A stretch of DNA of 64,000 nt, taken from NCBI RefSeq assembly GCF_033807715.1, contig NC_084601.1, positions 1,519,001 through 1,583,000 of the forward strand, read 5' to 3'. This DNA is from Cololabis saira. Its lineage: Eukaryota; Chordata; Actinopteri; Beloniformes; Belonidae. The first letter of the stretch is position 1; every line of letters starts with the position of its first letter. The notes below the pieces were generated by a model. It saw only the letters and a list, made by a program, of their open reading frames with translations, was not told the DNA's origin and searched no databases. Shown in pieces: positions 53,501 to 63,697 of this stretch. Both the position numbers and the translations under genes were made by a program.

Positions 53501-56302
53501 ACGCAGTTGCTGGCCAGCTCTCTGCGGTGCAATTAACCCCAATCTTCAGATAAAACTAGTTTTTTGAGGAAAAAATATTAACTCTTATTTGTAGCTGCAG
53601 AGGAAAAAAATAATCTCACGAGGAAAAAAAAATATTGCTCACGCCTCGGAGCCTCTTCAACATAATATAGCAGTCAAAAAAAAGAAAAGAGAAGTAAGAG
53701 TAATACAAAACATGTACTGTATGTTGTACTATTATACAAATTTATTGAAACACATGGCTCTTCAGTAGGGATTTCATATGGATCCAGACCGTTAATAATC
53801 ATTATTTTCTCCATATACCGCTCCCTGGCTTCCTTGTTTAAGGTATCCCGGTAAATTCCAGTTCCTTTCCAGCAGTTTAACATCTTTTTTTTTGCGTTCT
53901 GTCTGTTGACTTGGTGAAACAGAAAAGCGTCCCGTCTTCTCTCATCAAAACAAATGCAGCGACGGGACAGGAGTTTTCCAGCAGTACGCGCTGGTGCTCA
54001 TGGGAAACGTAGTGTTCTTTCTGGTAAAACACTACCGCTTTTGTCCAAAAGATGCCGCCAAACTCAGAAAAGCTGAAAGTTACGTTGTGCTGCTTTAACA
54101 TTCCCGACACTAGTTTAGTCTTGCAGACACACTTTCTACTGCCGTTAAACTTTTACCATTAAAGTCCGAAGCGCTGGATGTTGACGAGGTCTCGGCGAGA
54201 TGCCTTCAAAATAAAACCACTAAATATTAGTCTCCTTAATATATAACACATAAAATAAAAGCCTGGCTTTAAATAAAGTTAATGAGAAAACAAACATAAA
54301 AACACATTTATAGAAATACTCATATTAAAGGTCATTTACAATTTCCATTTTTATTTATTTTTTTAAAATTACGTTTTATTATTATTATAATAATAGAGAA
54401 AATCCCACAGTTTTTAATGTTGATCTTGTCATTTTATTTAGTTTCGGCTACACCTTTAGATTGGGCCGTGAAAATATTGTCAGACATTAAACCGGTCCTG
54501 GTTCAGAAAAGGTTAGAGATCAGTGCATTAGATGACCTGCTCTACCACCTGAGCCACTGCCACCCCCAGAATAAGTCAACAAAACATTAAATGGGTAGAG
54601 TACGCCGTACTGGCATTGACAGAGGTTGGCCAGATCAACATGATTGTATTTTAAAGGCAGAACATCTTGGAGTTGTCATCAAAAAACAAGATTCACCAAT
54701 TTGTAATGTGTGTTTCTCTGTCAGATCTGGCTCAGCACTACCTGGTGAAGGCAAACATCACCGCCATCCGCCGCGTCAGGAAGAGTGACAACAACCGCAT
54801 TGCCAGGTTCGTTGGTTTTTCACACTGCAGTTGTTCCTCAGGAGACACTGGCAGCAGAGAAATGTCTTAAATAATGTTCTCTTTTCCTCTTAGGGCATGT
54901 GGGGCCCGCATCGTGAGCCGGACAGACGAGCTGCGTGAGGAGGACGTGGGTCTGGGAGCAGGGCTGTTCGAGGTGAAGAAGATCGGAGATGAGTACTTCA
55001 CCTTTGTGACTGAGTGTAAAGACCCTAAAGCCTGCACCATCCTGCTGAGAGGAGCCAGCAAGGAGATCCTGGCGGTGAGTTTCTACCCTGGTAAATGACT
55101 TATAGTATTCAGGTAAACCTGGCCGGCCTCTAACAGCGTCATGGTTGCAGGAGGTGGAGAGGAACCTGCAGGACGCCATGCAGGTGTGTCGTAACGTGCT
55201 GCTGGACCCGTCCCTGCTGCCGGGTGGAGGAGCCGTGGAGATGGCCGTGTCCAAGAGGCTGACGGAGCGTTCCCGCGGCCTGACCGGGGTGGAGCAGTGG
55301 CCGTACCGCGCTGTGGCCCAGGCCTTGGAGATCATCCCCCGAACCCTCATCCAGAACTGTGGAGCCTCCACCATCCGGGTCCTGACATCACTCCGGGTAA
55401 AATAATCATAAAAATAAGTCTTTTCCCATTTTTAAAAAAGAGTGAAGTATTCATGGTAAGAGTTAGTTATAACCCACTTGAGCATTGAAACCTTTAACCC
55501 ATGTGCTGTCTTCGGGTCGAGGAAGGAAGGAGGAAGAGAAGAAGGGAAGGAGGGAGGGAGGGAGGGAGGGGAAAAAGGAGGGAGGGAGGGAAAGAGGAAG
55601 GGAAAAAAGAAAGAAAGAAGGAAGGAAGGGAAAAAAGGAGGAAGGGAGGAAGGAAGGGAAAAAAGGAGGAAGGGAGGAAGGAAGGGAAAAAAGGAGGAAG
55701 GGAGTAAGGAAGGGGAAAAAAGGAGTAAGGAAGGGGAAAAAAGGAGGAAGGAAGGGAAAAAAGAAGGAAGGAAGGGAAAAATGAAAGAAGGAAGGGGAAG
55801 AGAGAAAAGAGGAAGGGAGAAGGAAGGAGAGAGCAGGAGGAAAGAAGGAACAGGAGAATTAGGTCATTTTGACCCAAAGACAGTACCAGGGTTAATAAAT
55901 AATTTAAAGAATAACAGCCTGCGGTTAAAGCTTGTGGTTTGTATTTCTGCAGGGTGTCATTAATATTGTGTTATTGTCTCCGTGTGTTTAGGCCAAACAC
56001 ACTCAGGAAAACAGTGTGAGTTGGGGCGTTGATGGAGAGACCGGCTGTCTGTCCGACATGTCTGTCCTCGGCATCTGGGAGCCGCTGGCCGTCAAAGCTC
56101 AGACCTACAAGACTGCTATGGAGGTCAGAAACACTCAGAGATCATTCTAACCAACACTGATCATTCATGATACTGACGGGGGTTTGCACGGGTCACTCAT
56201 GTTTTGCAGACTGCCATCTTGTTGCTACGCATCGACGACATCGTCTCTGGCCACAAGAAGAAGGACAAAGACGAGGCGATGGGAGGACAGGGAGCAGAGT
56301 AG
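46019..56302 (+). CDS. cct3: CCT3, gamma subunit of the TRiC/CCT chaperonin, 14 exons
   Basis: One of eight paralogous subunits of the cytosolic group II chaperonin, which folds actin, tubulin and WD40 proteins using ATP. Exons: 46019-46046, 48361-48422, 49251-49301, 49403-49465, 49554-49650, 49759-49876, 51012-51198, 51313-51462, 51730-51862, 54725-54806, 54894-55074, 55151-55396, 55992-56123, 56210-56302. They total 1623 nt, 540 aa (human 545). ATP-site motifs are intact: [17 protein letters not shown] (49-65), EVGDGTTS (89-96) and LPGGGAVE (about 408-415). The apical-domain stretch [15 protein letters not shown] begins exon 8. The N-terminus [20 protein letters not shown] is the CCT3 signature, and the C-terminus is a charged [16 protein letters not shown] tail. 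All phases agree and no defect is seen. Intron 9 (51863-54724) is bloated by nested transposons, intron 12 by a piggyBac-like element. Poly(A) signal at 56410-56415. Confidence 0.97.
46390..46530. mobile_element. Harbinger-like palindromic MITE (family H) in cct3 intron 1
   Basis: ACCCTGATTCATGG...CGCG at the left is inverted relative to CGCGGAACCATAAATCAGCCT at the right. The interior is a CpG-rich palindrome (TACGGCGTAG and CTACGCC motifs). It is related to 51922-52242 and 53292-53431. A target duplication is not preserved at this copy. Confidence 0.72.
46964..47263. mobile_element. Family M palindromic MITE copy 7 (loop deleted)
   Basis: 300-bp copy in cct3 intron 1 with the two arms but without the central loop, so orientation cannot be assigned. 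It includes an A-rich run of about 25 bp (47019-47043). Confidence 0.87.
47268..47515 (-). mobile_element. Probable LINE fragment
   Basis: Sequence such as GGATCGCCACATCGAATCAG, CCTCCATCTGAGCCTGTC and CACTACATCTATAAACCTCC is familiar as part of an abundant fish non-LTR element read on the minus strand (inference from memory). It is followed by a (TA)n microsatellite at 47520-47565. Confidence 0.5.
47640..47900 (+). mobile_element. Decayed tRNA-derived SINE body
   Basis: Keeps the blocks CTTTCTGTGTGGGTTTTCTC, TCCCGCAGTCCAAACACGTG, TAATGTCCAGGGTGCAACC and GGGATAGGCTCCAGCAG in the same order as the SINE at 15833-16185, with many substitutions and no tRNA head. Confidence 0.7.
47901..49250. other. 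cct3 introns 1-2, unassigned sequence
   Basis: Apart from exon 2 (48361-48422) no repeat family is recognised here. The stretch 48640-48800 is built of CCGTTTTCC/ATCCGTTATC-like motifs (TTTACGGTCCGTG, AACGGAAAACGGATCG) that are partly inverted. A C17 run lies at about 49163-49179. Confidence 0.4.
50333..50797. mobile_element. hAT MITE with 8-bp target duplication, copy 2
   Basis: Ends TAGTGATGCACCGAAATG and CGGTGCATCACTA, flanked on both sides by TTCTCAAA (50325-50332, 50798-50805). 465 bp, in cct3 intron 6; close relative of 18816-19318. Confidence 0.9.
51465..51705 (+). repeat. Second 23-bp minisatellite, ~9-10 units (cct3 intron 8)
   Basis: Unit CATTACTGCAACACACACCA+CAG (23 bp). Two units carry an extra TCTG (27 bp) and one is shortened by 4 bp. 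It starts 3 bp after the exon 8 donor. It is unrelated in sequence to the large array although the period is the same. Confidence 0.92.
51922..52242. mobile_element. Harbinger-like TIR element (family H) with TTA duplication
   Basis: Ends AGCCTGAATTATGGTTCTGC and GCAGAACCATAACTCAGCCT, flanked by TTA on both sides (51919-51921, 52243-52245). A 3-bp TWA duplication is the PIF/Harbinger hallmark. 321 bp in cct3 intron 9. Confidence 0.85.
52803..54098. mobile_element. TTAA-flanked DNA transposon, family B copy 2 (layer 3)
   Basis: Ends TTAAAGCGACACTACGTAAC and GTTACGTTGTGCTGCTTTAA. Collinear with 4061-5348 but lacks about 125 bp corresponding to 4881-5008 and carries a 140-bp MITE at 53292. The minus-strand fragment [19 protein letters not shown] is retained (53883 downward). 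Confidence 0.85.
53292..53431. mobile_element. 140-bp Harbinger-like palindromic MITE (layer 4), TAA duplication
   Basis: Near-perfect palindrome: AGCCTGAATTATGGTTCTGT, then GGCGACACGCAACGTACGGT in the centre, then the complement. Flanked by TAA (53289-53291, 53432-53434). The matching position in copy 1 of the host element (about 4551-4556, CAGTAAACCAC) has a single TAA and no insert, an intact empty site. Confidence 0.92.
55494..55895. mobile_element. piggyBac-like TTAA element with GGAA-expanded core, copy 2
   Basis: Left end TTAACCCATGTGCTGTCTTC, right end (other strand) TTAACCCTGGTACTGTCTTT, TTAA at both edges. The 300-bp core is a (GGAAGGAAAAAA)n-type purine tract. 402 bp, in cct3 intron 12. 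Open frames through it encode only K/E/G/R repeats. Confidence 0.82.
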
Positions 56303-56409
56303 ATGTGTAGATCCAGGATGAAGCAGAACAACATCAGTCCGGCAGCGTGCTTGTGTATTTCTGTGTGTTTATGTGTGTGCGGGGACCAGACGCCTCTCTG
56401 AAACTTAAT

Positions 56410-56415
56410 AATAAA
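56410..56415 (+). terminator. cct3: cct3 poly(A) signal
   Basis: AATAAA 108 nt after the stop codon, giving a short 3'UTR. A second AATAAA lies at about 56540. Confidence 0.7.
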
Positions 56416-56639
56416 ACAACGTTAGGAACCTGATTGTTTTCTTGGGTTTCATTTATGTACCTGCTTCTCTTGTCTTTGTGCAGTAAAGACGTCAGGTTGT
56501 CAGGTTCGGACCTGAACACGTTTATTGATATGATTTTGAAATAAACACTGAAATAAGCTGTTTTTTGTGACAGTTCAGTTGAATTATGGGCAGAGAATGA
56601 AAAATGCATGACAAAAACGGTCTTTATATATTATTATAT

Positions 56640-56985
56640 TACAGGACTGTCTCAGAAAATTAGAATATTGTGATAAAGTTCTTTTATTTTCTGTAATGCA
56701 ATTTTAAAAAACAAAAACAAATCAACTGAAATATTGCAAGCCTTTTATCATTTTAATATTGCTGATTATGGTTTACAGTTTAAGATTAAGATTCCCAGAA
56801 TATTCTAATATTTTGAGATAGGATATTTGAGTTTTCTTAAATTGCCATGATCATCAATATTAAAATATTAAAAGGCTTGCAATATTTCAGTTGATTTGTA
56901 ATGAATCCAGAATGTATGACATTTTTGCATTACAGAAAATAAAGGACTTTATCACAATATTTTAATTTTCTGAGACAGTCCTGTA
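56640..56985 (+). mobile_element. Family M palindromic MITE copy 8
   Basis: TA-edged copy about 225 bp downstream of the cct3 poly(A) signal; left arm missing the ATGTCATACATTC block. Loop orientation as in copy 1. Confidence 0.87.
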
Positions 56986-58567
56986 GTTGTCCCTGCTGGC
57001 TCTCCATCCCAGGCAGGTTTCAGGATCTGGAGATCATGTGAAAAACTTCAACACAGCTCAATATTATATAACACTGTGGTTGAATATGGCATCGGGAAAG
57101 GAATTTGTACAACTACGGGTGTTGCCAGAATTTTCAAATCCTAAAACCTGCTCAAGCAACTTAATAAAATGAGCATGTACAGAGAGATTTATAAAAAAAA
57201 GTCATGATTTAATTGTTAAAGAAGGCATGGTAAACGGTGATTCTTGAGTTACAGGTGTCAAAGCTTCAGTTTTAATACAGTTGAAGGTTTTTAACTGAAA
57301 TGCATATCAAAAGAAACATCTCAAATAAAGAGGGATCTGATTTGTTTCAAACATCTATATAAAGTTTCAATGTTTTGTCAGATGCTGTATGTTTAATATA
57401 CAGTAAAAATACAGGTAATAAAATAGAATAACAAAAATAAACAGTCCACAGTAATTAAAAAGCAAACTAAGTTTTAATATTTACAGTATTTGGATTTTAA
57501 ATATATAAGTATATAAACACAAAGATCAAGTATTTTCTTTTGATAATCTTAGGATGCCATACAATTGAGCTCAATCTCATTAATTTAGGTACTTTCAAAT
57601 ACGTAATTTTATTCAATGGATCTTCTAATCAACCACCTGATTGAACATAATTATAATCATTTAATCATTGCCTATTATCCGTCATTCATATGTTAATGTT
57701 GTCATTTAAATCGTTGGGAAATGAATGATTGGTGGCAGAAAAGCAATGGATGGGATTAGTTCTACTTCATTGTGCCAGTCTGACATTAATACAAGTCCTG
57801 CCCAGGACACATTAATCTAAGGTTGAACTCTTATTGTGGTTGTTGGAGATAAGTGACTAACGTGACAAATGTTCTTGATCACCAGCTAATCAGCCATTAT
57901 GTTAGAATGCTGAAGCCATTTATCATCATTGGATTGGCCTCTTGTTCCCTTATTGCACTGGAAAACCAAAAACCATCTCCTACTAACTCCTGGCTAACAG
58001 ACTTTATGTCCTTTCTCTTTAGAGAAAATTAAGTATAGTATATGGGGCTGCTCTCAAACTTTTGATAAAACTCGGGGTCCATACTCTGGTTTATTAACTG
58101 CATACACTATCTGGAAGCTTAGGTAAATTGACTTTGCTTTCATATTTATTGAATTATTTACATGCATTTCTCTTTTTATAACTACAAATAGACTACATTG
58201 TATGATAATCGCAAGATGTGGGGATGGTTGTTTCCCCAGACTTTATGTGCAATGAATCATGCTTGCAGACTGGATTCATTTATTAATCTTAAATTAGAAT
58301 TTTTTTATTTATATTTATATATATATATATATGTGTAATATATTGTAAATATATGAGTGTGTTTTTCTATACTCTCCTTTTGATTGTTATTATTATTTTG
58401 ATTATTAATATTATTTTTAATTATGGATGAGACTTCTAAACTTCTTAACTACATGCTGAATGATTCATCCAAATACATATGGAAAAAAGAAAATATGGGT
58501 GACATCTACTGAGTTCTTAATTTATATGTATTTCAATACTGCATTGGTAGTTAATTATCTTCAAATA
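56986..58567. other. AT-rich intergenic DNA, nothing recognised
   Basis: Between cct3 and glmp. No coding frame of known family, no TIR or tandem repeat other than a short (TA)n at about 58312-58332. Probably decayed repeats too old to identify by eye. Confidence 0.4.
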
Positions 58568-58927
58568 TACAGGACTGTCTCAGAAAATTAGAATATTGTG
58601 ATAAAGTCCTTTATTTTCTGTAATGCAAATTCTGGATTCATTACAAATCAACTGAAATATTGCAAGCCTTTTATTATTTTAATATTGCCGATCATGGCTT
58701 ACAGTTTAAGAAAACTCAAATATCCTATCTCAAAAAATTAGAATATTCTGGGAATCTTAATCTTAAACTGTAAGCCATAATCATCAATATTAAAATAATA
58801 AAAGGCTTGCAATATTTCAGTTGATTTGTAATGAATCCAGAATGTATGACATTTTAGTTTTTTTAATTGCATTACAGAAAATAAAGAACTTTATAACAAT
58901 ATTCTAATTTTCTGAGACAGTCCTGTA
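58568..58927 (-). mobile_element. Family M palindromic MITE copy 9
   Basis: TA-edged copy whose right boundary is followed by TTTCAATACTGCATT, also present just upstream at 58530-58544. Loop orientation as in copy 2. It lies about 110 bp upstream of the glmp promoter. Confidence 0.87.
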
Positions 58928-59020
58928 TTTCAATACTGCATTAGTAGTTAATTATCTTCAAATATATTTAAATACTGCTCATTTATTCGTTCTCCCTTTT
59001 TTTTCCTCTTTACCTCACAA

Positions 59021-59119
59021 TTAGGGGCGTGGTCTCTCTGTCACGTGGCCCACGGTGCTCTCTGTCAGCTGACTAGAAGGGAGTCACGTGACCCGCGGTT
59101 CCCAGTTGTCACAACAGTC
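59021..59119 (+). promoter_or_regulatory. glmp: glmp promoter with two CLEAR/E-box sites
   Basis: GTCACGTGAC at 59083-59092 is an exact match to the CLEAR palindrome bound by TFEB/TFE3/MITF. GTCACGTGGC at 59040-59049 is a second, one-mismatch site. A CAGCTG E-box lies between them (59066-59071) and a GGGGCGTGG GC-type box just upstream (59024-59032). The exact site is 28 bp before the ATG. This fits lysosome-biogenesis control of a lysosomal gene. Confidence 0.75.
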
Positions 59120-60263
59120 ATGGCGACTGCAGGGAAGACGCAGAGTGGAGGAGTTTGTGTGATTCTTTTACTTGTTTGTGTTTTGAATTCGTGTCAAAGT
59201 TTACTTTACAGAGCGGAGACGTCCAAAAGACAGGTAAGGAAACACTTGGAACTGGTTTAAATTGACCATATTAGGCGAAAACAAAAAGAAGAAAGGGCAG
59301 GAAGTGAAAGTGTTGACCAGAATTTAACTTCTAACCCCAGTTTTACCAAAGCTTAAATGACAATCGTTGTATGTATATAAACCTGAAGTACGGATTATTT
59401 TATATTAAGCTTTGTTTTTGGAATTTTGTGCAAATTTCGATTCAGCGTGTCAGGAATCGGTTTTTGCACCCTTTTATTAATTGTAGTAAAATATATTTAT
59501 ATGTTGTTTCAAATGTACAACTTTCAGCTCTTAAATGATTGAACCTGAAGTCTGAAACGTGCAGCTCGAATATAAGTTCTTAGTTCTTTTTTGGAAGGCC
59601 ATCGAACCTTTTTAACTTAATTCCCTTATATTGAAATTTGAGAGAATTTCTTCACTTCTACAACTACTACTTTTTAAAAGACGTCCTGTCCCGTATTTCA
59701 ATTTGCCTTGATACATTTAATGAATGAGTTTATTGAATGTTTAGACGTTCAAATACATTCCTGTTTTAATCTTTTAAATGTGAAGAAAGTATCCGGATGA
59801 TATTAAAATAGTTAATGCAATTGGTTAACTAAAATAGCTAGATACTAACTATTTAATGTACTTTTGAATATGTCTCAGACAAATTTGAATATTGTGATAA
59901 AGTTCTTTATTTTCTGCAATGCAATTTAAAAAAAACAAAAATGTCATACATTCTGGATTCATTACAAATCAACTGAAATATTGCAAGCCTTTTATTATTT
60001 TAATATTGCTGATCATGGCTTACAGTTTAAGATTAAGATTCCCAGAATATTCTAATTTTTTGAGATAGGATATTTGAGTTTTCTTAAACTGTAAACCATG
60101 CTGTAATCCAGAATGTATGACATTTTTGTTTTTGTAATTGCATTAAAGAAAATCACAATATTATAATTTTCTGAGACAGTCCTGTACATGCTCAATTATT
60201 TTATGGTTTTAAAGTACTGAGTGAAACATAATGGTTTAATATTTATTTCCTGCAGATTACAAG

Positions 60264-60308
<45 letters not shown>

Positions 60309-63300
60309 ACAACAGACAATCATGTGACCTGATCAATAATCTTATCAGAATAAAGTCTCTAAACGTTTCTCATTTCCCCTCAATGATAACATCTTCTTTT
60401 GAATGTAAAGCGTATTTCAATGGAACAATGAAACGATCAGCTTTTGATCAAGGATGGATTTGCACTCATCTGTTTTTAATGTCCCTTTCTTCTTCTTCTG
60501 CTGCAGCTTGTGGTGCAGTTGAATCCGGGCACCAACTCGACGCCCCCTGGTGGAGACTTGCTGCATGTGCGGGCTGTGGGAGACAACGACACGCTGCACT
60601 TCCTGTTCTGCAGCCAGGGGGCGCCAACGCTGCTGATCGTCCACACCAACTCTTCCTCGTCTACTGTCAAGGTCTGGGGGCATTCTTGTGTTGATGTAAA
60701 ACATTAGTATTGTTCTCAACTGACCTAAAGCAAGTGTGCTTGTCTATATTATATATTATATATATAATAATATTATTACAGCAGAAGTTTCATCAGTTTT
60801 CTGGCCTTGGTCAGTCGTGTGTTAACACAATGCAAAGGAGGAAAGACATCAGCTAGCATCGTAGAAAAGCAATTGATGCTGTCTATACATCTTGAAAAGG
60901 TTTTCAGGCTGTTTCCAGGCAATTAGTTGTCAATCATTCACATTGACAAAATGTTTTTTTACAAATGAAAATAGTCAAAACAGTGCTCAGAAATCCAAAT
61001 AAATAAAAATAAAGGAGAAAGAAAACATTGCTACATCTTAGACTCAATAGGCCCCAGTTAGTATATTAAATGTGAAAGCTCACTTTAGTACAGTGAGGAA
61101 AAAGGTTTGCCTTTTATTTTTTAGAGAGAATCCGAAAGAGGGAAGAACAAAGTTGTTGCAGTGGCGCTGTCAAATTCCAGACCTCAATTTGATTGAATTA
61201 CTGAAACAGGACCATTGGAAAACTGTCCATATCTGAATATCTGTTAACTTCAAATGAACTGCAACAATCCTGTAAGGAAGAATGGGTCACAATTTCTTAA
61301 AAAAAAAACAAAAAAACTACAGTCTACAAGAGCTCTTTGCATGTATCAGTAGAGTTCACTCTGCAGTGAGTGCAACATGTAGACTCATATTTTAGCATGA
61401 ACCTAAATGTTGTGTAAGTTGTTTCTCTCTGTCTTACTCTCTTTTAACTAAATCTGTGTTAATGTATATTTATATTTAATGACTAACCAGCAAACATGAA
61501 CATAAAATATCACACATAAAACACTTGATGCAACATGCAGTTCAGCCAGACTTCTTCCTCCAACCCTACAATTATGTATATTTCTGATACAATTTATAAA
61601 GAGTCGTTAAATTAGTCCTTTTTCTTACATTTTTATTAATTAAAAAAATATTTATATTGTGTTTAATGTGTGTTTAAAACAGCCATATAGAATGAGTTTT
61701 TAAAGGTTTTTTGTGTTTGTGTGTCAGATTGACTTGATATTCGCTCGTGTGTCTAAAAGGTGGGTTTTGTTTTCCGTTTCAGGTGAACTGGCCCCAGTTT
61801 TTGGCTCGTAACAGCAGTGGCAGCCTGACGGTGGAGCCGCAGAGCAGCATCCTCTACAGCACGGCCGTGGTCTTCACTCGGGTCAGAACCATCTTCAAAC
61901 ATACAGGACTGTATCAGAAAATCAGAATATTGTGATTTTCTGTAATGCAATTACAAAAACAAAAATGTCATACATTCTGGATTAATTAAAAATCAGCTGA
62001 AACATTACAAGCCTTTTATTATTTTAATATTGCTGATCATGGTTTACAGCTTAAGAAAACTCAAATATCCTATCTCAAAAAATTTGAATATTCTGGGAAT
62101 CTTAATCTTAAACTGTAAGCCATAATCAGCAATATTAAAATAATAAAAGGCTTGCAATATTTCAGTTGATTTGTAATGAATCCAGAATGTATGACATTTT
62201 AGTTTTTTTAATTGCATTACAGAAAATAAAGAACCTTATCACAATATTCTAATTCTCTGAGACAGTCCTGTAATGGATTAAGAGGAACATCCTTGTGTGT
62301 GTTTCTTGAGTAAAGCTTGTTTTTAATGAATGATTTCTAATGTAAACTCTCTCCTCAGCTGTGGGAGTACGACGATGTAAACGACACGGCCAAGCCGACG
62401 TCCAGCCTGGACTTTTACCCTCCGTACCGGCTGCAGGACTTCACCTGGTCCCGCCTGCGTCTGTCTGGCCCCGTGGCCGAGCTCTGTGGAGCCGGCCCGA
62501 CCTTTACCAACGGATCTGTGTGCCTGCAGGTCTGTCTGTTTACTCTGAGCAGAAACAGTTAATTGAAATGATTTGAAACAATGACTACGTTTACATGCGG
62601 TCAAAGTTCAGGTTATTGCTAATATTCCGGTTACTGAAACATTGGGAATATTCAGTTTACATGGTAATTAATCATTAGGATATCTGGATCAAACCAGCGA
62701 CGCACGGAGAACATCATGACACAATTCCCGTCATTTCCACTTCTTCTTCCTGTATCCAAATTCAAAACAAATGCTGCTTCATGCAACTTTTCTCTCACCT
62801 TCTTGTAAATCTTCTATCCCGGTACTTTCTACCGTCTACAAATGCAGAAATGTTCATATCCTTCATTACATTTATGAAGTGATTAGTCTCCTCCTGGTCT
62901 TGTGTTTCTCCGTGTTTATAAGAACTTCCTGGACTCAAAAGACCAGGATTCCTTGTGAACAGAGAATGAGCAGAAAACAACTTCCTGTTCCGTTTGATGG
63001 GGATATTCTGTTTGGCGTTTACATGACCCAATATTCAGGTTTTAAAAGGAGTAACCCAGGGCTCATATTGGGGTTTTTAAAAACCTGAATATGAGCAAAT
63101 TCTGGTTATTCAAAGGGGTTATTGGTGTTTACATGGCCGTGCAAATTCAGGTTATTGCTAATATTTGGGTTTTAAAAGGGTTATTGATGCATGGAAACGC
63201 AGTCAATAATGAAATGATAGAAAGTTCATCAAGTGTTTTGTTTTGTGTTTCTCCCCAGCTGTCGGTGTTTGACTCGGATGGGCGTGCAGAGTCGTGGCCC

Positions 63301-63477
63301 CGCCTCCTGCACTCAGGTAACTCCTCCCAGGTGCAGGTGTGGCTGGACGGCGTGTCGCCACAGTCTCCTAACTCCCGGTTCCTGCTGGAGCTGGAGGCCG
63401 TGGGGGGAGTTTATCCTCTGAGCAGGGTGGACGTCCGTCGCTCCATCGATGACGAGTTCACACCATCAATATTCCAG
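59120..63477 (+). CDS. glmp: GLMP, glycosylated lysosomal membrane protein, 5' part
   Basis: From family knowledge, GLMP is a heavily N-glycosylated lysosomal membrane protein that partners with and protects the MFSD1 transporter. Visible exons: 59120-59233, 60507-60671, 61783-61881, 62359-62529, 63259-63477 (768 nt, 256 codons, all phase 0); the C-terminal part with the transmembrane helix lies beyond the window. The start at 59120 gives a signal peptide (GVCVILLLVCVLNSCQS). Matches to the family are LLHVRAVGDNDTLHF, AVVFTRLWEYDDVNDTAKP, SIDDEFTPSIFQ and FTNGSV. N-glycosylation sequons NST, NSS (three times), NDT (twice) and NGS are scattered through the lumenal region. An in-frame upstream ATG at 59045 would bury the signal peptide and overlap the promoter sites, so it was rejected. 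The donor after exon 2 (GTCTGG) is weak but frame and homology support it. Confidence 0.93.
59869..60186 (+). mobile_element. Family M palindromic MITE copy 10 (both arms damaged)
   Basis: The left end has lost CAGGAC (TATGTCTCAGACAAATTTG). The right arm lacks the AATATTAAAATAATAAAAGG block, so the palindrome is broken. Glmp intron 1. Confidence 0.85.
60266..60304. repeat. (AC)n microsatellite, glmp intron 1
   Basis: About 19 AC units. Confidence 0.95.
61130..61310 (+). mobile_element. Decayed Tc1-like transposase C-terminus
   Basis: The + strand reads LQWRCQIPDLNLIELLKQD followed after stops by K..EEW-like sequence (GGAAGAATGGGTCAC). It aligns with the Tc1/mariner block W(P)xQSPDLNPIExLW that holds the third catalytic acidic residue. 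Several stops; inactive. Glmp intron 2; the rest of that intron (60672-61782) shows nothing else recognisable. Confidence 0.65.
61902..62272 (-). mobile_element. Family M palindromic MITE copy 11
   Basis: Begins 20 bp after the exon 3 donor and fills most of glmp intron 3 (61882-62358). Left end TACAGGACTGTATCAG (one change). Loop orientation as in copy 2. Confidence 0.88.
62582..63205. mobile_element. 620-bp TIR element, family C copy 2 (glmp intron 4)
   Basis: TGACTACGTTTACATGCGG at the left and GCATGGAAACGCAGTCA at the right; collinear with 8267-8886 with small indels. The minus-strand [17 protein letters not shown] fragment is kept. Confidence 0.78.
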
Positions 63478-63697
63478 GTGACCACGCTGAAATGCACAAT
63501 ACAACTGAGATGGCTTTTAAAGTGATTGAAACTGAGCCTCAGTCTATCAGAATTAGAACCAGATAGTTTAAAAGTGTGTGTGTGTGGTGAGTCTTATTGT
63601 TAGGCAAATACAATCTAAGACAAATAAAGGCAACACCAAACATTTCTAACTTTTTTTCATTGTGCCTTTATTTATTATTAATTATTTAAATTTAATT

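Larger units (their letters stand above)
52574..54525. mobile_element. hAT element, layer 2 of the nest
   Basis: Ends CAGTGGTCCCCAACC and (other strand) CACTGATCTCTAACC. Flanks CATTAGAG (52566-52573) and CATTAGAT (54526-54533) form an 8-bp duplication with one later change. Its own sequence is 52574-52802 and 54099-54525. Confidence 0.8.
52262..54566 (-). mobile_element. tRNA-derived SINE split by a hAT insertion
   Basis: Read on the minus strand, the tRNA head starts at about 54566 (TGGCAGTGGCTCAGGTGGTA, A box), is interrupted at 54533, and resumes at 52573 with GGTTCAAACC (B box) and a body to about 52262. Removing 52574-54533 restores a continuous A-box-to-B-box spacing. It is the oldest layer of the nest in cct3 intron 9. 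Confidence 0.72.

Noticed and set aside
54533..54566. Functional tRNA gene from the A/B-box sequence (also 6318-6488)
   Set aside because: Both are SINE heads: the acceptor stems do not pair, and each is continuous with a SINE body.
59045..59119. Upstream in-frame glmp start
   Set aside because: It would place coding sequence over the CLEAR sites and hide the signal peptide behind 25 extra residues; the ATG at 59120 fits the family.
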